NCBI GenBank assembly: GCA_023014485.1
Contig: JAJOZX010012302.1
Location: 50,398 to 114,397 of the forward strand
Length of the DNA stretch: 64,000 nucleotides
Direction of reading: 5' to 3'
DNA from: Bathynomus jamesi
Taxonomy: Eukaryota; Arthropoda; Malacostraca; Isopoda; Cirolanidae
The translations under genes were made by a program, and so were the position numbers. Positions 48,006-58,716 of the stretch are shown one piece after another (the stretch's first letter is position 1; each line of letters begins with the position of its first letter). Below the pieces are notes generated by a model. It had not been told where the DNA came from. It saw nothing but the letters and a program-made list of their open reading frames with translations, and did no database searches.

Positions 48006-48495
48006 GGCTACTGACTCTTCTAATAAAAATGCCTAATTTACCCTCCCTTTAATACAGATTTATGTCCTATTAAAATACCTATCCAGCCTATTCTTAAACA
48101 TATTTACCAAAGTGCTCGCTACGACCCCGCGGGAAGGCTATTCCACCTCTCATTATTTGTAGGTGAAAAAGCCTTTGCAACGTTTGTCTCCAATCTTTTG
48201 CTCCTTATTTTAAAACCTTTGTTTCTCGTGATATTCCTATCGTCTACGACAAAACAGTTCTTATGATGTACGTTGTCGAACTATTTAGAATTTTGAATAC
48301 CCGAATTAATTCGCCACTCAAAGCGGCGAGTTTCAAGCTTAAATAAATTCAGATCTTTGAGTCCGTCTTCGTGTGGTTTATTTACCACGTAATGTTGAAA
48401 TAAGCTTTGTTGCGCGGCGCTGAACCCTTTCTACCATTTCTATATCCTTATTCATATAGGGCAACCGATACTGTACGGTATATTCTAAATGAGGC

Positions 48496-48723
48496 CTAAC
48501 GAGCGACTCGTATAATGACAAAACAATATTTTAGATTTATATTCAAAATTACGAGAAATGAAACCCATACTCTATCATCTTTACTGGTCGCGACTGAACG
48601 CTGTTTTGAGAAATTTAAATCGTTTGTAACAATAACACCGAAATCTTTTCCTTCAGACGTTTCGTTTAACACACTATTTCTCATAGTGTCATTAAGTTTA
48701 CTGTTATGATAACCAGTATGCAT
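48496..48723 (-). pseudogene. LINE RT post-palm segment with an open frame
   Basis: Seventy-five codons open, with MHTGYHNSKLNDT and KDFGVIVTNDLNF, the best preserved piece of this LINE. It belongs to 48015-50600 and is not a separate gene. Confidence 0.75.
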
Positions 48724-48778
48724 GACTCCATTTATTTATGTTAAATTTCATTTGCAACTTGGTGGTGGATCACTTTAC

Positions 48779-48962
<184 letters not shown>

Positions 48963-49025
48963 GTTTAGTATTGCCGCAAATTTAGAAATTTTATTCAATA
49001 AATTGACATAAAGATCGTTAACATA

Positions 49026-49896
49026 CGGGTGTACATAAAGTCAGGGTCTATTTTGTGAAGCACTGGAAATTATATGGAATTCAATCATAAAATGATAAAG
49101 TGGTAACATTTATTAAATAATTAAGAGTAGGATTCGACGTGACGCCCATCAGTATCCCTGCACAGCTCAAATCGTTCGCAGCATTTCTAAACACATTCTG
49201 GAGCATTTGCGGGGTTATGTATCTGCAGCAGTTCGTATACGTAAGTTTTCAAGACTCGTAATCTTCGTCTGATAGACGTGCGATTCGATAAAGCCCATGC
49301 AAAGAAATAAAGGGGTTAATTCTGGTGATCTCGCTGGCCAAGGTCTGTTGCCGCGCCGATCCAGCGATTTGAAAACGTCCATTTAGATAATCCTGAACAA
49401 TTTTGGCATAGTGACAAGGAGCACCATCATGTTGATGACGACGTACTAAAATCCTACCCCGTCGTCTATCAACATGATGCTGCTCCTTGTCACTATGCCA
49501 AAATTGTCAGGATTATCTAAATGGACGTTTTCCAAATCGCTGGATCGGACGCGGAAGCAACAGACCTTGGGCAGCGAGATCACCAGATTTTAACCCTTTA
49601 GATTTCTTTGCATGGGGCTTTATCAAATCGCACGTCTATCAGACGAAGATTACGAGTCTTGAAAACTTATGTACACGTATACGAACTGCTGCAGATAACA
49701 TAACCCCGCAAATGGTCCAGAATGTGTTTAGAAATGCTGCGGAACGATTTGAGTTGTGCAGGGATACTGATGGGCGTCACGTCGAATCCTACTCTTAATT
49801 ATTTAATAAATGTTACCACTTTATCATTTTATGATTGAATTCCATATAATTTCCAAGTGCTTCACAAAAATAGATCCTGACTTTATGTACACCCTG
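49026..49896. mobile_element. 871-bp foldback of a Tc1/mariner-like element, inserted in the LINE
   Basis: Arms 49026-49442 and 49461-49896 are inverse copies with a loop of about 18 bp. The ends are CGGGTGTACATAAAGTCAGG and CAGGGTGTACATAAAGTCAG read inward, flanked by TA. Both arms carry the 3' half of a transposase gene, each pointing outward. Confidence 0.9.
49461..49797 (+). pseudogene. Transposase C-terminal half in the right foldback arm
   Basis: HDAAPCHYAKIVRII supplies the second catalytic Asp. After a frame change FPNRWIGRG, WAARSPDFNPLDFFAWG (third acid region) and ERFELCRDTDGRHVESYS to a TAA follow. The first catalytic block is absent. The left arm has the same stretch on the minus strand, more decayed. 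Confidence 0.82.
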
Positions 49897-50600
49897 TATA
49901 TTATGAAAAATACTGGCCCCAAAAGGGCCAAAACTGACCCTCGCGGAACACCGCTAGTTACATTAGCCCACCCTGACTCTTCCCCGTTTTATTACTAACC
50001 TCGGTATCTACCAGTTAACCAATTATTTATCAATCCAACAAAGAACTTGACGCGTTATTCCGTGAGCTTTAAGTTTTCCCAACACCAACAATCGTTCGTG
50101 CATCGTGCGGGACTTTGTTAAATGCCTTTAGAAAATCTAAATATATCCGTCGCTATATCTATTGCAATCATAAATACCGATGACGCCATCAGAAAATTCT
50201 AAGAAATTTGTTAAACAAGCTTTATTTTTACCAAACGCATTCTGATTTTCTTTGATAACGTTATTCACTTTCAAGATATTCAACTATACATACTAACTGA
50301 TTCTAAAAGCTTTCCTATAATAGAAGTTAGAGTTAGACTAATAGACCTACAATTTCCCGTCTTTTGCTTATCCCCTTTTTTTAAAAATTGGAATAACATT
50401 AGCCAATTTAAAATGCGAAGAAACGACCTTCCGCAATAAAGAATTATTCAAAATTTGAATTAAAGGATCTAGTATTTATTTTTTTTTATTATTTAATTCT
50501 TTTAAATACTTTGGGTAAAAATGGTCTGGACCTGGCGGTTTATTCATTTTTAACTCGCACGTTTGATTCATTGCTTTTTATATACGTCATGATCGACGTA
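49897..50600 (-). pseudogene. LINE reverse transcriptase, N-terminal part (CR1/L2-like)
   Basis: Minus strand from 50570: MNKPPGPDHFYPKYLKEL, ILNNSL, KLANVIPIFKKGDK, GNCRSISLT, KLLES, NQNAFG, DFLKAFNKVPHD and GVPRGSVLAPF-like sequence. These are RT motifs 0 to B of CR1/L2-type elements in the right order. Several frame shifts and stops are present. It continues in 48015-49025 once the foldback is removed. Confidence 0.85.
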
Positions 50601-50820
50601 TTGACTTAATGTTTGGAAAGTCGGCAGTAGAACTGGGCAATAATGTTCGCCTTTCCATCGCTTCACAACTCTCGCACACCTGGGCAGGTAATTTCTACCT
50701 CTTTAATTGCCTTCGCTTTCTTAGGAAGTAGGTTAATTGGTTGCATAGATATTATTGCTTTTAGATTGACGTATTTGCATTCTTGGTTTGCGCCAATTCC
50801 CTCCATTGGGGCAGTTTTGG

Positions 50821-50823
<3 letters not shown>
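50601..50823. other. No gene seen
   Basis: Short AT-rich stretch between the LINE and a (CA)n tract. Confidence 0.5.

Positions 50824-50887
<64 letters not shown>
50824..50887. repeat. (CA)n microsatellite
   Basis: Sixty-four bases of CA. Confidence 0.98.
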
Positions 50888-50891
<4 letters not shown>

Positions 50892-51071
50892 GCCGCCCTC
50901 TATTCCATAGAAATGAGATCTATATAAGAGAGGTGCAGTTTATCGAGAAAGACTTTTCACACCCCACTGGCCATCTTCAATTCTGCATTCATTTGAAGAG
51001 GATCTTAGTGTGAAGGACTGAACGTTGTTTTCCAATAAACTAATTATATATTACGATGTTTTGTACGAATT

Positions 51072-51125
51072 AGGTCGAGTTGGACTCTGTTCCATTTTAG
51101 GTCGAGTTGGACTCTGTTCCATTCT
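51072..51125. repeat. 27-bp tandem duplication
   Basis: AGGTCGAGTTGGACTCTG at 51072 and 51099. Confidence 0.92.
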
Positions 51126-51379
51126 ATTTAATGCCATGTGGGCTTCATTACAGTCTGGTATAATTTCAATTCTACTTAATTCTCCTATTCTTAACTTAAT
51201 TGAGTTTTTCAAAATTTTAAAACTAAACAAGTTATGCATCTGAAATCGTACGCCTGACGGCTACAAAAGTAACCTAACCGGACACTACATAGTAGCAATT
51301 TCGCCTTATTTCAGTTTTATTTGAATTAATTCCAGTACGTTCAATAAACTGTGCTTCCAGTCTACGATTCAACCTAGTT

Positions 51380-51580
51380 TCTGTTCGACTTTATTCCATC
51401 AAATCTAATTTCTTTCGACCTTATTCTATTTAATCTAATCCCCTTATTCCATCCGATCCAATTCCTTTCGACCTTATTCCGTTCGATCCAATTCCTTTCG
51501 ACCTTATTCCATTCGATCTAATTCCTTTCGACCTTATTCCATTCGATCTAATTCCTTTCGACCTTATTCCATTCGATCTG
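51380..51580. repeat. 30-bp minisatellite
   Basis: About six and a half copies of a unit with TTTCGACCTTATTCC and CGATCTAATTCC. The 3' copies are nearly identical and the 5' copies diverged. Confidence 0.92.
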
Positions 51581-52161
51581 TTTGAGTGTTCCCATTACGA
51601 GACCATTTTTGTTAAAATTGAGGCTGCAATTCTGCAGAATATTTGCATTGGAGTGCAATAAATATTTGTGTTGACGCAAGCTCTGAATTTATTGCGGGTT
51701 TCAAGTTGCGAGTAGGAAAGACTATTGAGGGAAGCAATTGCATTTTATACGTACGCCATAAACAAGAAGCGTCGTCGCGATCTTTTATAGAGTAACGGCG
51801 TCATTCGGAGCCACAGTCGCAAATACACGACGAATATTCGTCACTGTGACTTCACCTTTCGCGTTCGCAATTGATTCGCAATTCGTTAACATCATCACCG
51901 TCGTCAACATTCGAACTTTTAACGAATCATTGCGCCCGCGCGTCCGTTTCTTAATGAATTATAATTTGTAGAAGTTGTTCTTAATTCCGCGCTCAGCGTG
52001 GCGTGAATAATAGCGTAATACCCATTTATTTCTAAGGAAAATGCGAGCGAATAAATTTGTAGAGTTCGTTGAGTTTAAAGTTTAAAATTGGATTTATTTT
52101 AACATTAAATATAGTTTTTATATGCGCTGATTTACTACGCACGTAAATGTACAATGAGTCT

Positions 52162-52162
<1 letters not shown>
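51581..52162. other. No gene seen
   Basis: CpG-rich sequence without a recognised ORF or RNA gene. Confidence 0.5.

Positions 52163-52213
<51 letters not shown>
52163..52213. repeat. (AC)n microsatellite
   Basis: Fifty bases of AC. Confidence 0.98.
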
Positions 52214-52215
<2 letters not shown>

Positions 52216-52410
52216 AGCAAAGAACCAAAGGGAAAGGAAACACGAAATCCGAGCGCTTTCGTGATATATTCACATCTTCAGGATGTGAAAGAAAGAAAGA
52301 GACAAGAAAGAAAGAAAATATTTCTTTCTTTCCCTGAAGATGTGAATATATCACGAAAGCGCTCAGACTTGGTGTTTCCTTTTCCTTTTCCCTGTGGTTC
52401 TTTGCTTATT
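52214..52410. mobile_element. Head-to-head PLE ends of a third hammerhead variant
   Basis: Minus-strand core 52251-52281 and plus-strand core 52334-52364 both read CUGAAGA, stem II GUG-loop-CAC, GAAA and GCGCUC. Stem I pairs only weakly in either copy. Outer parts share GTTCTTTGCTTAT on both sides. Confidence 0.7.
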
Positions 52411-52441
52411 AAAAAGATCACGTGTTGTTCTGTGATTTTAT

Positions 52442-52444
<3 letters not shown>

Positions 52445-52483
<39 letters not shown>

Positions 52484-52492
52484 TATATATAT
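52445..52492. repeat. (AT)n microsatellite
   Basis: AT tract with one interruption. Confidence 0.96.
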
Positions 52493-52585
52493 GATGAATA
52501 AAACCACGAAGGAAAGGAAACACAGAATGGTGCTCAAGCGCTTTCGTCTAATGACATCCTCAGGAACACTGAAGTAAATAAAGAG

Positions 52586-52590
<5 letters not shown>
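52493..52590 (-). mobile_element. PLE end with hammerhead
   Basis: Minus-strand copy of the 42.1-kb terminal unit. It is followed by A- and TA-rich sequence and the mariner element. Confidence 0.82.
52530..52569 (-). ncRNA. Hammerhead ribozyme in PLE end
   Basis: Complete set: GUGUUC/GAGCAC stem I, CUGAGGA, GUC/GAC, GAAA, AGCGCU and cleavage triplet C-U-U. Confidence 0.78.
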
Positions 52591-52617
<27 letters not shown>

Positions 52618-53812
52618 TCAGGTCATCCCATAAATAATGTCGTTTTTTAGATCGGAATTTGAAGGACAAAAAAAAACTCGACTGAAACTTTTTTATCTAG
52701 TATATATTTTCCATCGGAATCAATGACACTCTGCCAACGTCCTACAAGCTTTTCAATGCCATGTTTATAAAATTCAGGCGGTTTTGAGGCAAAAAACGTA
52801 CAAAGACTGGTGTGCAGGTCATCTAAAGAAGTATACTGTTTCTCGTCAAGATAGTTTTGCAGACTCCTGAAGAGATGATAATCTGAAGGAGCAAGGTCTG
52901 CAGAATATGGAGGATGTGGAAGTTTTTTCCACCCAAGCTCTTCAATTTTTGCAGAAGTGATCCGAGCGGTATGAGGACGTGCGTTGTCGTGGTGGAACAC
53001 GATTCCTTTCCGATTAACCAAAGAAGGTCTCTCTTCTTTTAGTGCAGTCTTCAATCGATCCAGTTGTTGACAGTAGACTTGAGCGGTGATTGTTTGGTTG
53101 TGTGGTAAGGTTTCAAAGTGTATTACACCACCTTTATCCCACCAAACACTAAGCAACACCTTCCGAGGGTGAAGATTTGGTTTTGGCTGTGGTGTCGCTG
53201 GTTCTCGGGCACAAACCCACTGTCGACGGCGCTTAACATTCTGGTGTAGTATCCACTTTTCATCACCAGTCACTAAACGGTGCAAAAACGGATCTTGGAG
53301 TTCACGGGAATGAAGAGCTGTGCTAATGTTTACCCGCACCCTCAGATTGTCGACCGACAATTCATGTGGCACCCATTTTCCTAACTTAGGCACTTTCCCG
53401 AGTTGTTGCAAGTGCGGTTAACAGCAGGTCATCATCAAACTCAGCAGGGCGTCCAGAGCGTGCTGCATCTGTCAAACAGCAGTCACCATTCCTAAACTTT
53501 TGAAACCATCTTTGACATTTCCTCATATGCAGAATAAACGTCCTGAATGTTTCGCGTTGCTTCAGTAGCACTATTCCCTTTTTTGAACTCGTAAAGTATT
53601 ATATGCCTGATATGCTCTTCTGATACCGCCATGTTTATGAGGGGTTCACATAAAGCAAAACACAGGTCTTCATGGTCAAGGTCTGTAAAGTATGTTGCGA
53701 AACACGATAGAACTCCTCTTAGATATAATCTTCGAATTTATGCTTAAACCGAGTAGGAGTAGTTTAAACTTAATCTATCGTAAAAAACGACATTACTTAT
53801 GGGATGACCTGA
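52618..53812 (-). mobile_element. Mariner-like element, 1195 bp
   Basis: TCAGGTCATCCCATAA ends match for about 32 bp with one difference, flanked by TA target sites. It is slightly shorter than the usual ~1.3 kb of mariners and contains one degenerate transposase. Confidence 0.9.
52647..53632 (-). pseudogene. Mariner transposase, frameshifted
   Basis: An ATG at 53632 opens MAVSEEHIRHIILYEFKKGN. The frame shifts near 53530 into WFQKFRNGD. About 20 residues between the two N-terminal helix-turn-helix regions and LGKWVPHEL are missing. The catalytic frame (52647-53411) has VTGDEKWI (Asp50), HDNARPHTA (Asp142) and SADLAPSDYHLF (Asp177), the D,D34D spacing of mariner. All three acids are retained, but the N-terminal breaks disable it. 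Confidence 0.9.
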
Positions 53813-53822
53813 TATATTTCTT

Positions 53823-54400
53823 GGAATAATTGGAATAATGCTTCAGTTTGGTTCACTCTAGCAACATTGTTAATAGAAATATTCTTGAGTCTGCTATTAT
53901 CCAACTTACAAATAACTTTAACATGAGCAAAGGTCTTTTTCAACTCGATCCCGTTGTTTTGAATTCGTTTGGAACGGATTTAGACAAGAAGGGTAGAGTG
54001 CTAAAACTTTGGTAGTGTTTCCTTATAAATTTGTATGCTTTTCTTACAATTTTTATTTTTCAATTTAGTTTTATATATATTTTTTTTTTGTGACATATAT
54101 CATTCAGGCCTTATCTATAAAATTGGTTGTAAACAATCCATTTGATCTTGTGTTGAATTTGGGCAAAGTGCTAAAATTGGTAGTTTTCCTGACAAATTTG
54201 TATGCTCCTCCCACAATTTTTATTTCTATATTTATTATATATATATATATATTTTTTTTTTTGGTAACCTGTATATAGTCTTGAACTCTTTATTTACTTC
54301 AGTGTTCCTGAGGATGTCATTAGACGAAAGCGCTTGAGCATCATTCTGTGTTTCCTTTCCTTCGTTGTTTTATTCATCATAAATATTTTTCACGTGTTAC
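53823..54400 (+). mobile_element. PLE 3' fragment with endonuclease tail
   Basis: WNNASV, then after a frame shift NRNILESAIIQLTNNFNMSK to GRVLKLW and a TAG at 54013-54015, an untranslated region, and the terminal hammerhead unit ending in CACGTGTTACTTTCGTG. It parallels 41672-42240. Confidence 0.85.
54302..54341 (+). ncRNA. Hammerhead ribozyme in PLE end
   Basis: GUGUUC pairs with GAGCAU (one G-U), and CUGAGGA, GUC/GAC, GAAA and triplet C-U-U are all present. Confidence 0.76.
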
Positions 54401-54417
54401 TTTCGTGAAATAATCTT

Positions 54418-54419
<2 letters not shown>

Positions 54420-54456
<37 letters not shown>
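54420..54456. repeat. (TA)n(GA)n
   Basis: Short compound microsatellite. Confidence 0.95.
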
Positions 54457-54726
54457 CCCCGCAAGGGGGTTCTAAGCTCGTGCTCTTGAGTGCTCTTTGT
54501 GCTCGTTTGTGCGTGCTTGTTCCTGGAGGTTTCACGTGCGCCCTCCCGGCCCTAGCACCCAAGGATGATGGGGCTCGACCCTGCAGTCCTTGTCATCCTT
54601 GGTCTTTTTCCACTTCGACTGTCCCCTCCACCCTTTCTTTTTCCTCTGTCTTTCCTCTCACTTTTTCTTTGTTTTTCCGCTGAGATATGCCCTTTAAATA
54701 GAGGCGAATCGGTTTTTCCTGAACTA

Positions 54727-54729
54727 AAA

Positions 54730-54819
<90 letters not shown>
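54727..54819. repeat. Poly-A, (TA)n and (GA)n
   Basis: A run of about 20 A, then TA, then GA with one slip. Confidence 0.95.
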
Positions 54820-54821
<2 letters not shown>

Positions 54822-54951
54822 GAAAGACTCGATGCTATATTTTTTGATATCATTAATTGCGTTATGTACTTTGCTATAATTTTATGTGAATGGATATAAT
54901 ATTGAGACGTTCTATTTTAATACACCGATATTTGCATTTCATGTTTTCACA

Positions 54952-55565
54952 GAATAAATAAAAAATTGGCGGTTGAAAAAGCTGTCAGTGACCGTGAAAA
55001 AGGCACGGTAGTAGGAGCTCGTTTGGTTGGTGTCTCAGTATTAAAAGTCGCGTGATTGTCCCCGCAATCGCGAGGAACAGTCCCCGAAGTTATGAATACG
55101 TGGAAAGAAATAGAAAACAAACTACGCTACATAATCGCGATAGCGTTCCCATTATATTTTCCAACTCTAACTTCGTATAGAGCTTTCGCGCTGGTTGATG
55201 TCAATGATGGGCTTTATTTACTACAGTTTCCGTAACATCGTTTTGACCAATACGGCTCTTTGCGGACTATTGGTAAATCTAGACAAAGTTTTAATACAAC
55301 AGTCTTTGGGTCGTGCTTCGCGGCTCGTAATAAGGTTGTTCCGTCACATTCTGTCAGCGTCGCTTTACGCCCACTATATATAGCGTTCTTGATGTTTTTT
55401 TTTTTAATTTCCTCGGGTGTTATTCATAACCTCGATGACTGTTCCTAGAGACACGGGGACAATTACGCAATTTTAGTATTGAAACACGAACCAAACGGAC
55501 TCCTACTATAATGTCCCTTTCGCAGTCGGTAACATCTTTCCAAGCGCCATATTTTTATTTATTCC
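54952..55565. mobile_element. Tc1-like foldback with a helix-turn-helix code in both arms
   Basis: The outer ~160 bp at each side are imperfect inverse copies starting AATAAATAAAAA. The plus-strand left arm reads SDREKGTVVGARLVGVSVLK and a minus-strand counterpart lies in the right arm. This resembles the N-terminal DNA-binding region of Tc1-like transposases. There is no catalytic domain. Confidence 0.65.
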
Positions 55566-55710
55566 CTAAAAACGGGAAAAGTCAGTATAAGCATATTAAA
55601 ATAGGTGATGTTCTCAATGTTATGCACATTCACGTATCGAATTATTAAAGTATTTGAGTGTAGATAGACCCATTAAGGATATCAGAAAATACAGCACCGA
55701 AATTGCCACC

Positions 55711-55711
<1 letters not shown>

Positions 55712-55758
<47 letters not shown>

Positions 55759-55774
55759 AGAGAGAGAGAGAGAG

Positions 55775-55860
<86 letters not shown>
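55712..55860. repeat. (TA)n and long (GA)n
   Basis: About 45 bp of TA followed by over 100 bp of GA. Confidence 0.98.
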
Positions 55861-55862
<2 letters not shown>

Positions 55863-56185
55863 AGTTTTTGAGCGTGATTTAGGATTATTAGGGAGTAAAA
55901 AGTTAGAGATAGCTTACCCGGAAGTGTTCTTCTTCTAACTCTTTAAGTTTTTTGAAATAATAAAATTATCTTTACGACCTTAACTTACAGGAATTTTATT
56001 TTGATTTACTGTTAAAAAAACAAGTTTTAAAGTAATGTTTCTCAAATTTTTTTTTATTACTTTTTATTTTTGCCGTTTCGAAATCTGGTAAAAATCATTG
56101 TCTTTTCCTCTTTATTTATGTCTTTTTTACTTTGTCACCTTTCTTCAGGGGGCGGACGGAAGGTATTGTGAACGGTAATTATTAA

Positions 56186-56224
<39 letters not shown>

Positions 56225-56974
56225 ATATTGTTTTGCGTTGTAACGCTGGTTAGGTTATTGGTAAATATACGAGTAGTTAATTATATGATATTAAAATATA
56301 TATATTGTAAAAGTTTCCAAAATTGGATTATTTAATTATCTGTTGTGGATTTAGGGAAAAAAACAAAATTGTTGAAAAAACTAAAATGTCTGGAAACGGC
56401 AACCTATGGTAACTGTTTGATGGTGTTCTCATAGAGTACAATGATACTCTCACGGATGGAGGGTGAACGATGCGCGATAATTCAATATTTTACGTCATCA
56501 CGGAAGATTGTATTCCGTTTTCTGCGCGGAAAATTTGGGTAAAATAATTCCGATGTCTCCGCTCAGTTTTCATTGAGACGTCGAAGTAGGTGGTTAGACC
56601 GCGGTTCGTTTCCGCGGCGCGTGGTGAAACTATCGTGTTCTTTCTTCTTAATAGATTCGACAATTTATTTTCTTGAATGACCAAAGTCGAGAGATGATTT
56701 ACGTTCATTCGTAAACATTTAAAAAGAAGTTACTTAATAATTTGTTTTTCCGAGACTCGTGATTTGTAAAATTTGAATTGTGTGAATTTGTCCGGCATAT
56801 TGATTGGTCTCATGCGTAACTTAACTTTCTTCAATGTGTGTCTGCATTGAATTAACCTGAATAGTTAAGAAATTGTGTTAAAAACACTCGTTACTCGGTA
56901 GATCTTTACCGACGCTTCTTCTTCTTCTCCCCCTTGTCACCTTCTGGCACTCTCTCTTTCCAATCCTGGCCAAG
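55861..56974. other. No gene seen; (ATT)n at 56188-56223
   Basis: AT-rich to CpG-rich sequence with no recognised family. Confidence 0.5.
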
Positions 56975-57362
56975 GCGCCGAAGAAGGAACGCGGAGACCG
57001 AATACGTGGTGGCACTCCTCCTTACCGCAAAACTACTCGCGGATCTCCCGTAGAAACCTCCCCTAGTGCCTCGGCTCTGGGGGCGAAATCCCCCTTGGAA
57101 GTGGCGCCGGGAGTCGAATCGAGGGGGCCCAGCTCCCCGGGCTCCCATTTGGGGAGCCATTCCTTAGTAGTGGTGCCAAGGTCGGACGAAGAGAGCCAGA
57201 GTGAGGGGAACGATGGCACCCCCACAAAGATCGAAAGGAGTATCGCCAGGACCAACGTTGGCACTCTCAAGCTCAAAAGAGAGAGAGGCTTCATCAGGAT
57301 GCCAAGGGTGCCACAGTGCCAGGATTCGCCGAAGGAGAGCCTGGAAAACTCTATCAATAAAT
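56975..57362 (+). CDS. Candidate internal exon, unknown protein
   Basis: A plus-strand frame is open from about 56880 to a stop at 57374-57376, with no ATG. It encodes basic, Ser/Pro/Arg-rich sequence (KAPKKERGDRIRGGTPPYRK, then GVESRGPSSPGSHLGSHS and ARTNVGTLKLKRERGF). A pyrimidine-rich tract and CCAAG end at 56974, and AAT/GTAAGC at 57363 is a strong donor. The GC-rich, CpG-rich composition differs from the surroundings. The opposite strand is also partly open, and the sequence could instead be from a retrotransposon ORF1. The family is unrecognised. Confidence 0.3.
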
Positions 57363-57417
57363 GTAAGCCAAAATAGAGCGAATATTTTTTCAATTTTATT
57401 AGTAAATGTTTCGTTGG

Positions 57418-57419
<2 letters not shown>

Positions 57420-57452
<33 letters not shown>
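57420..57452. repeat. (AC)n microsatellite
   Basis: About 32 bp of AC. Confidence 0.96.
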
Positions 57453-57453
<1 letters not shown>

Positions 57454-57624
57454 TCCATTGTAGTGACTTTTTATATATATGTATATGTTTTTTTTTCATT
57501 CGTGTATCTTGGTACATTTCACAACTTTGAACAAGTCTTAACGAACGAGGGTCTTGGTGTGGCGCTTTCAATTAATCTACTGGGAAAAATTTAACAAATT
57601 CTTCAGACTTTTACTTGAACTTCA

Positions 57625-57629
<5 letters not shown>

Positions 57630-57661
<32 letters not shown>
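57630..57661. repeat. (TA)n microsatellite
   Basis: About 32 bp of TA. Confidence 0.96.
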
Positions 57662-57663
<2 letters not shown>

Positions 57664-57736
57664 CTGTGTGTGTGTGTCCGTATGTTCTTATCTAATATTT
57701 AAAATTTTGTTAATTTAAAATTGTAGGTATGCTATA

Positions 57737-57790
57737 CAGGGTGTTCTTAAAACCCACTCAACGTAATGTATATATTTTAGAAAAACCCTG
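57737..57790. mobile_element. 54-bp MITE relic
   Basis: CAGGGTGTTCTTAAAA and CAGGGTTTTTCTAAAA face inward, with TA outside both. Confidence 0.55.
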
Positions 57791-58041
57791 TAGTTTAGGA
57801 TTTAAAAAATGAAAAAAAAAATTTTTTAATTATATTTTTAGGTTTGTTTTATAGGGTTTTGTTTTTTAATTATTTTAATATGAATTTACTTTCAATTTTT
57901 TTTCAGGCTTATTTTGAATCAATGCTACTTTCTTTCGTTGTTTTTATTGAATTTAAGAGTTCACAAACAACAAATTATTATAACTATTATTTGTACGTTG
58001 AAGTAGTATGCTATTTTTAAGTGTAGACAATTTTTAGGCTG

Positions 58042-58112
<71 letters not shown>
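58042..58112. repeat. (TA)n microsatellite
   Basis: About 65 bp of TA abutting a dimeric SINE. Confidence 0.98.
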
Positions 58113-58114
<2 letters not shown>

Positions 58115-58400
58115 GGTGGCGGTGTGGTTAGCGTCACTGACTACGAATCCATTGCCTCCAGGATCGAGACCCGGTGACGGCAGGTGGCGCGCGGCAAAAT
58201 CCAGTTATTCATTCTTTCACGCAATAAAAAATATTGGTTAGTAGATAAATGGGTACCCTGGGTAGTCAAGTGGTTAAGACGCTGGGCTGCTGGTGGGGCG
58301 TAGTTCGGATTCCTCGTTAAACTGTAGGTCTAAGGTGGAGTGACGAGCTTGACCTTCTTCAGAATGAACATTTCGGGCGGAAGTAAAACCAAGGTTTATA
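58113..58400 (+). mobile_element. Dimeric tRNA-derived SINE (family D), copy 4
   Basis: First head GGCGGTGTGGTTAGCGTCAC with box B GGATCGAGACCCG. Second head TAGTCAAGTGGTTAAGACG with TTCGGATTCC. Tail TGAACATTTCGGGCGGAAG. Confidence 0.82.
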
Positions 58401-58664
58401 TAATAACTTTCCCCCTCCCCCCTCACTCTTCGCACTCATTTCCTTCGAAAAATGTGTGTGTTTCCAGCAAGGTGATGCAAAGGTGATTTATTAATTAGTG
58501 TTCCTTCATTTTTCCCGACGTATAATTAGCCTAAGCGGTGAGTCACCCTTGATTGATCGAATCGAGAGAGGGGAGCCTCAGCCCCTTCATGGGACTTCCC
58601 ATGTCAGGTTATGCGGCGTCATCCCATATTTATGAGATTACGTTAATTGCTAAATTGCTAATCG

Positions 58665-58716
<52 letters not shown>

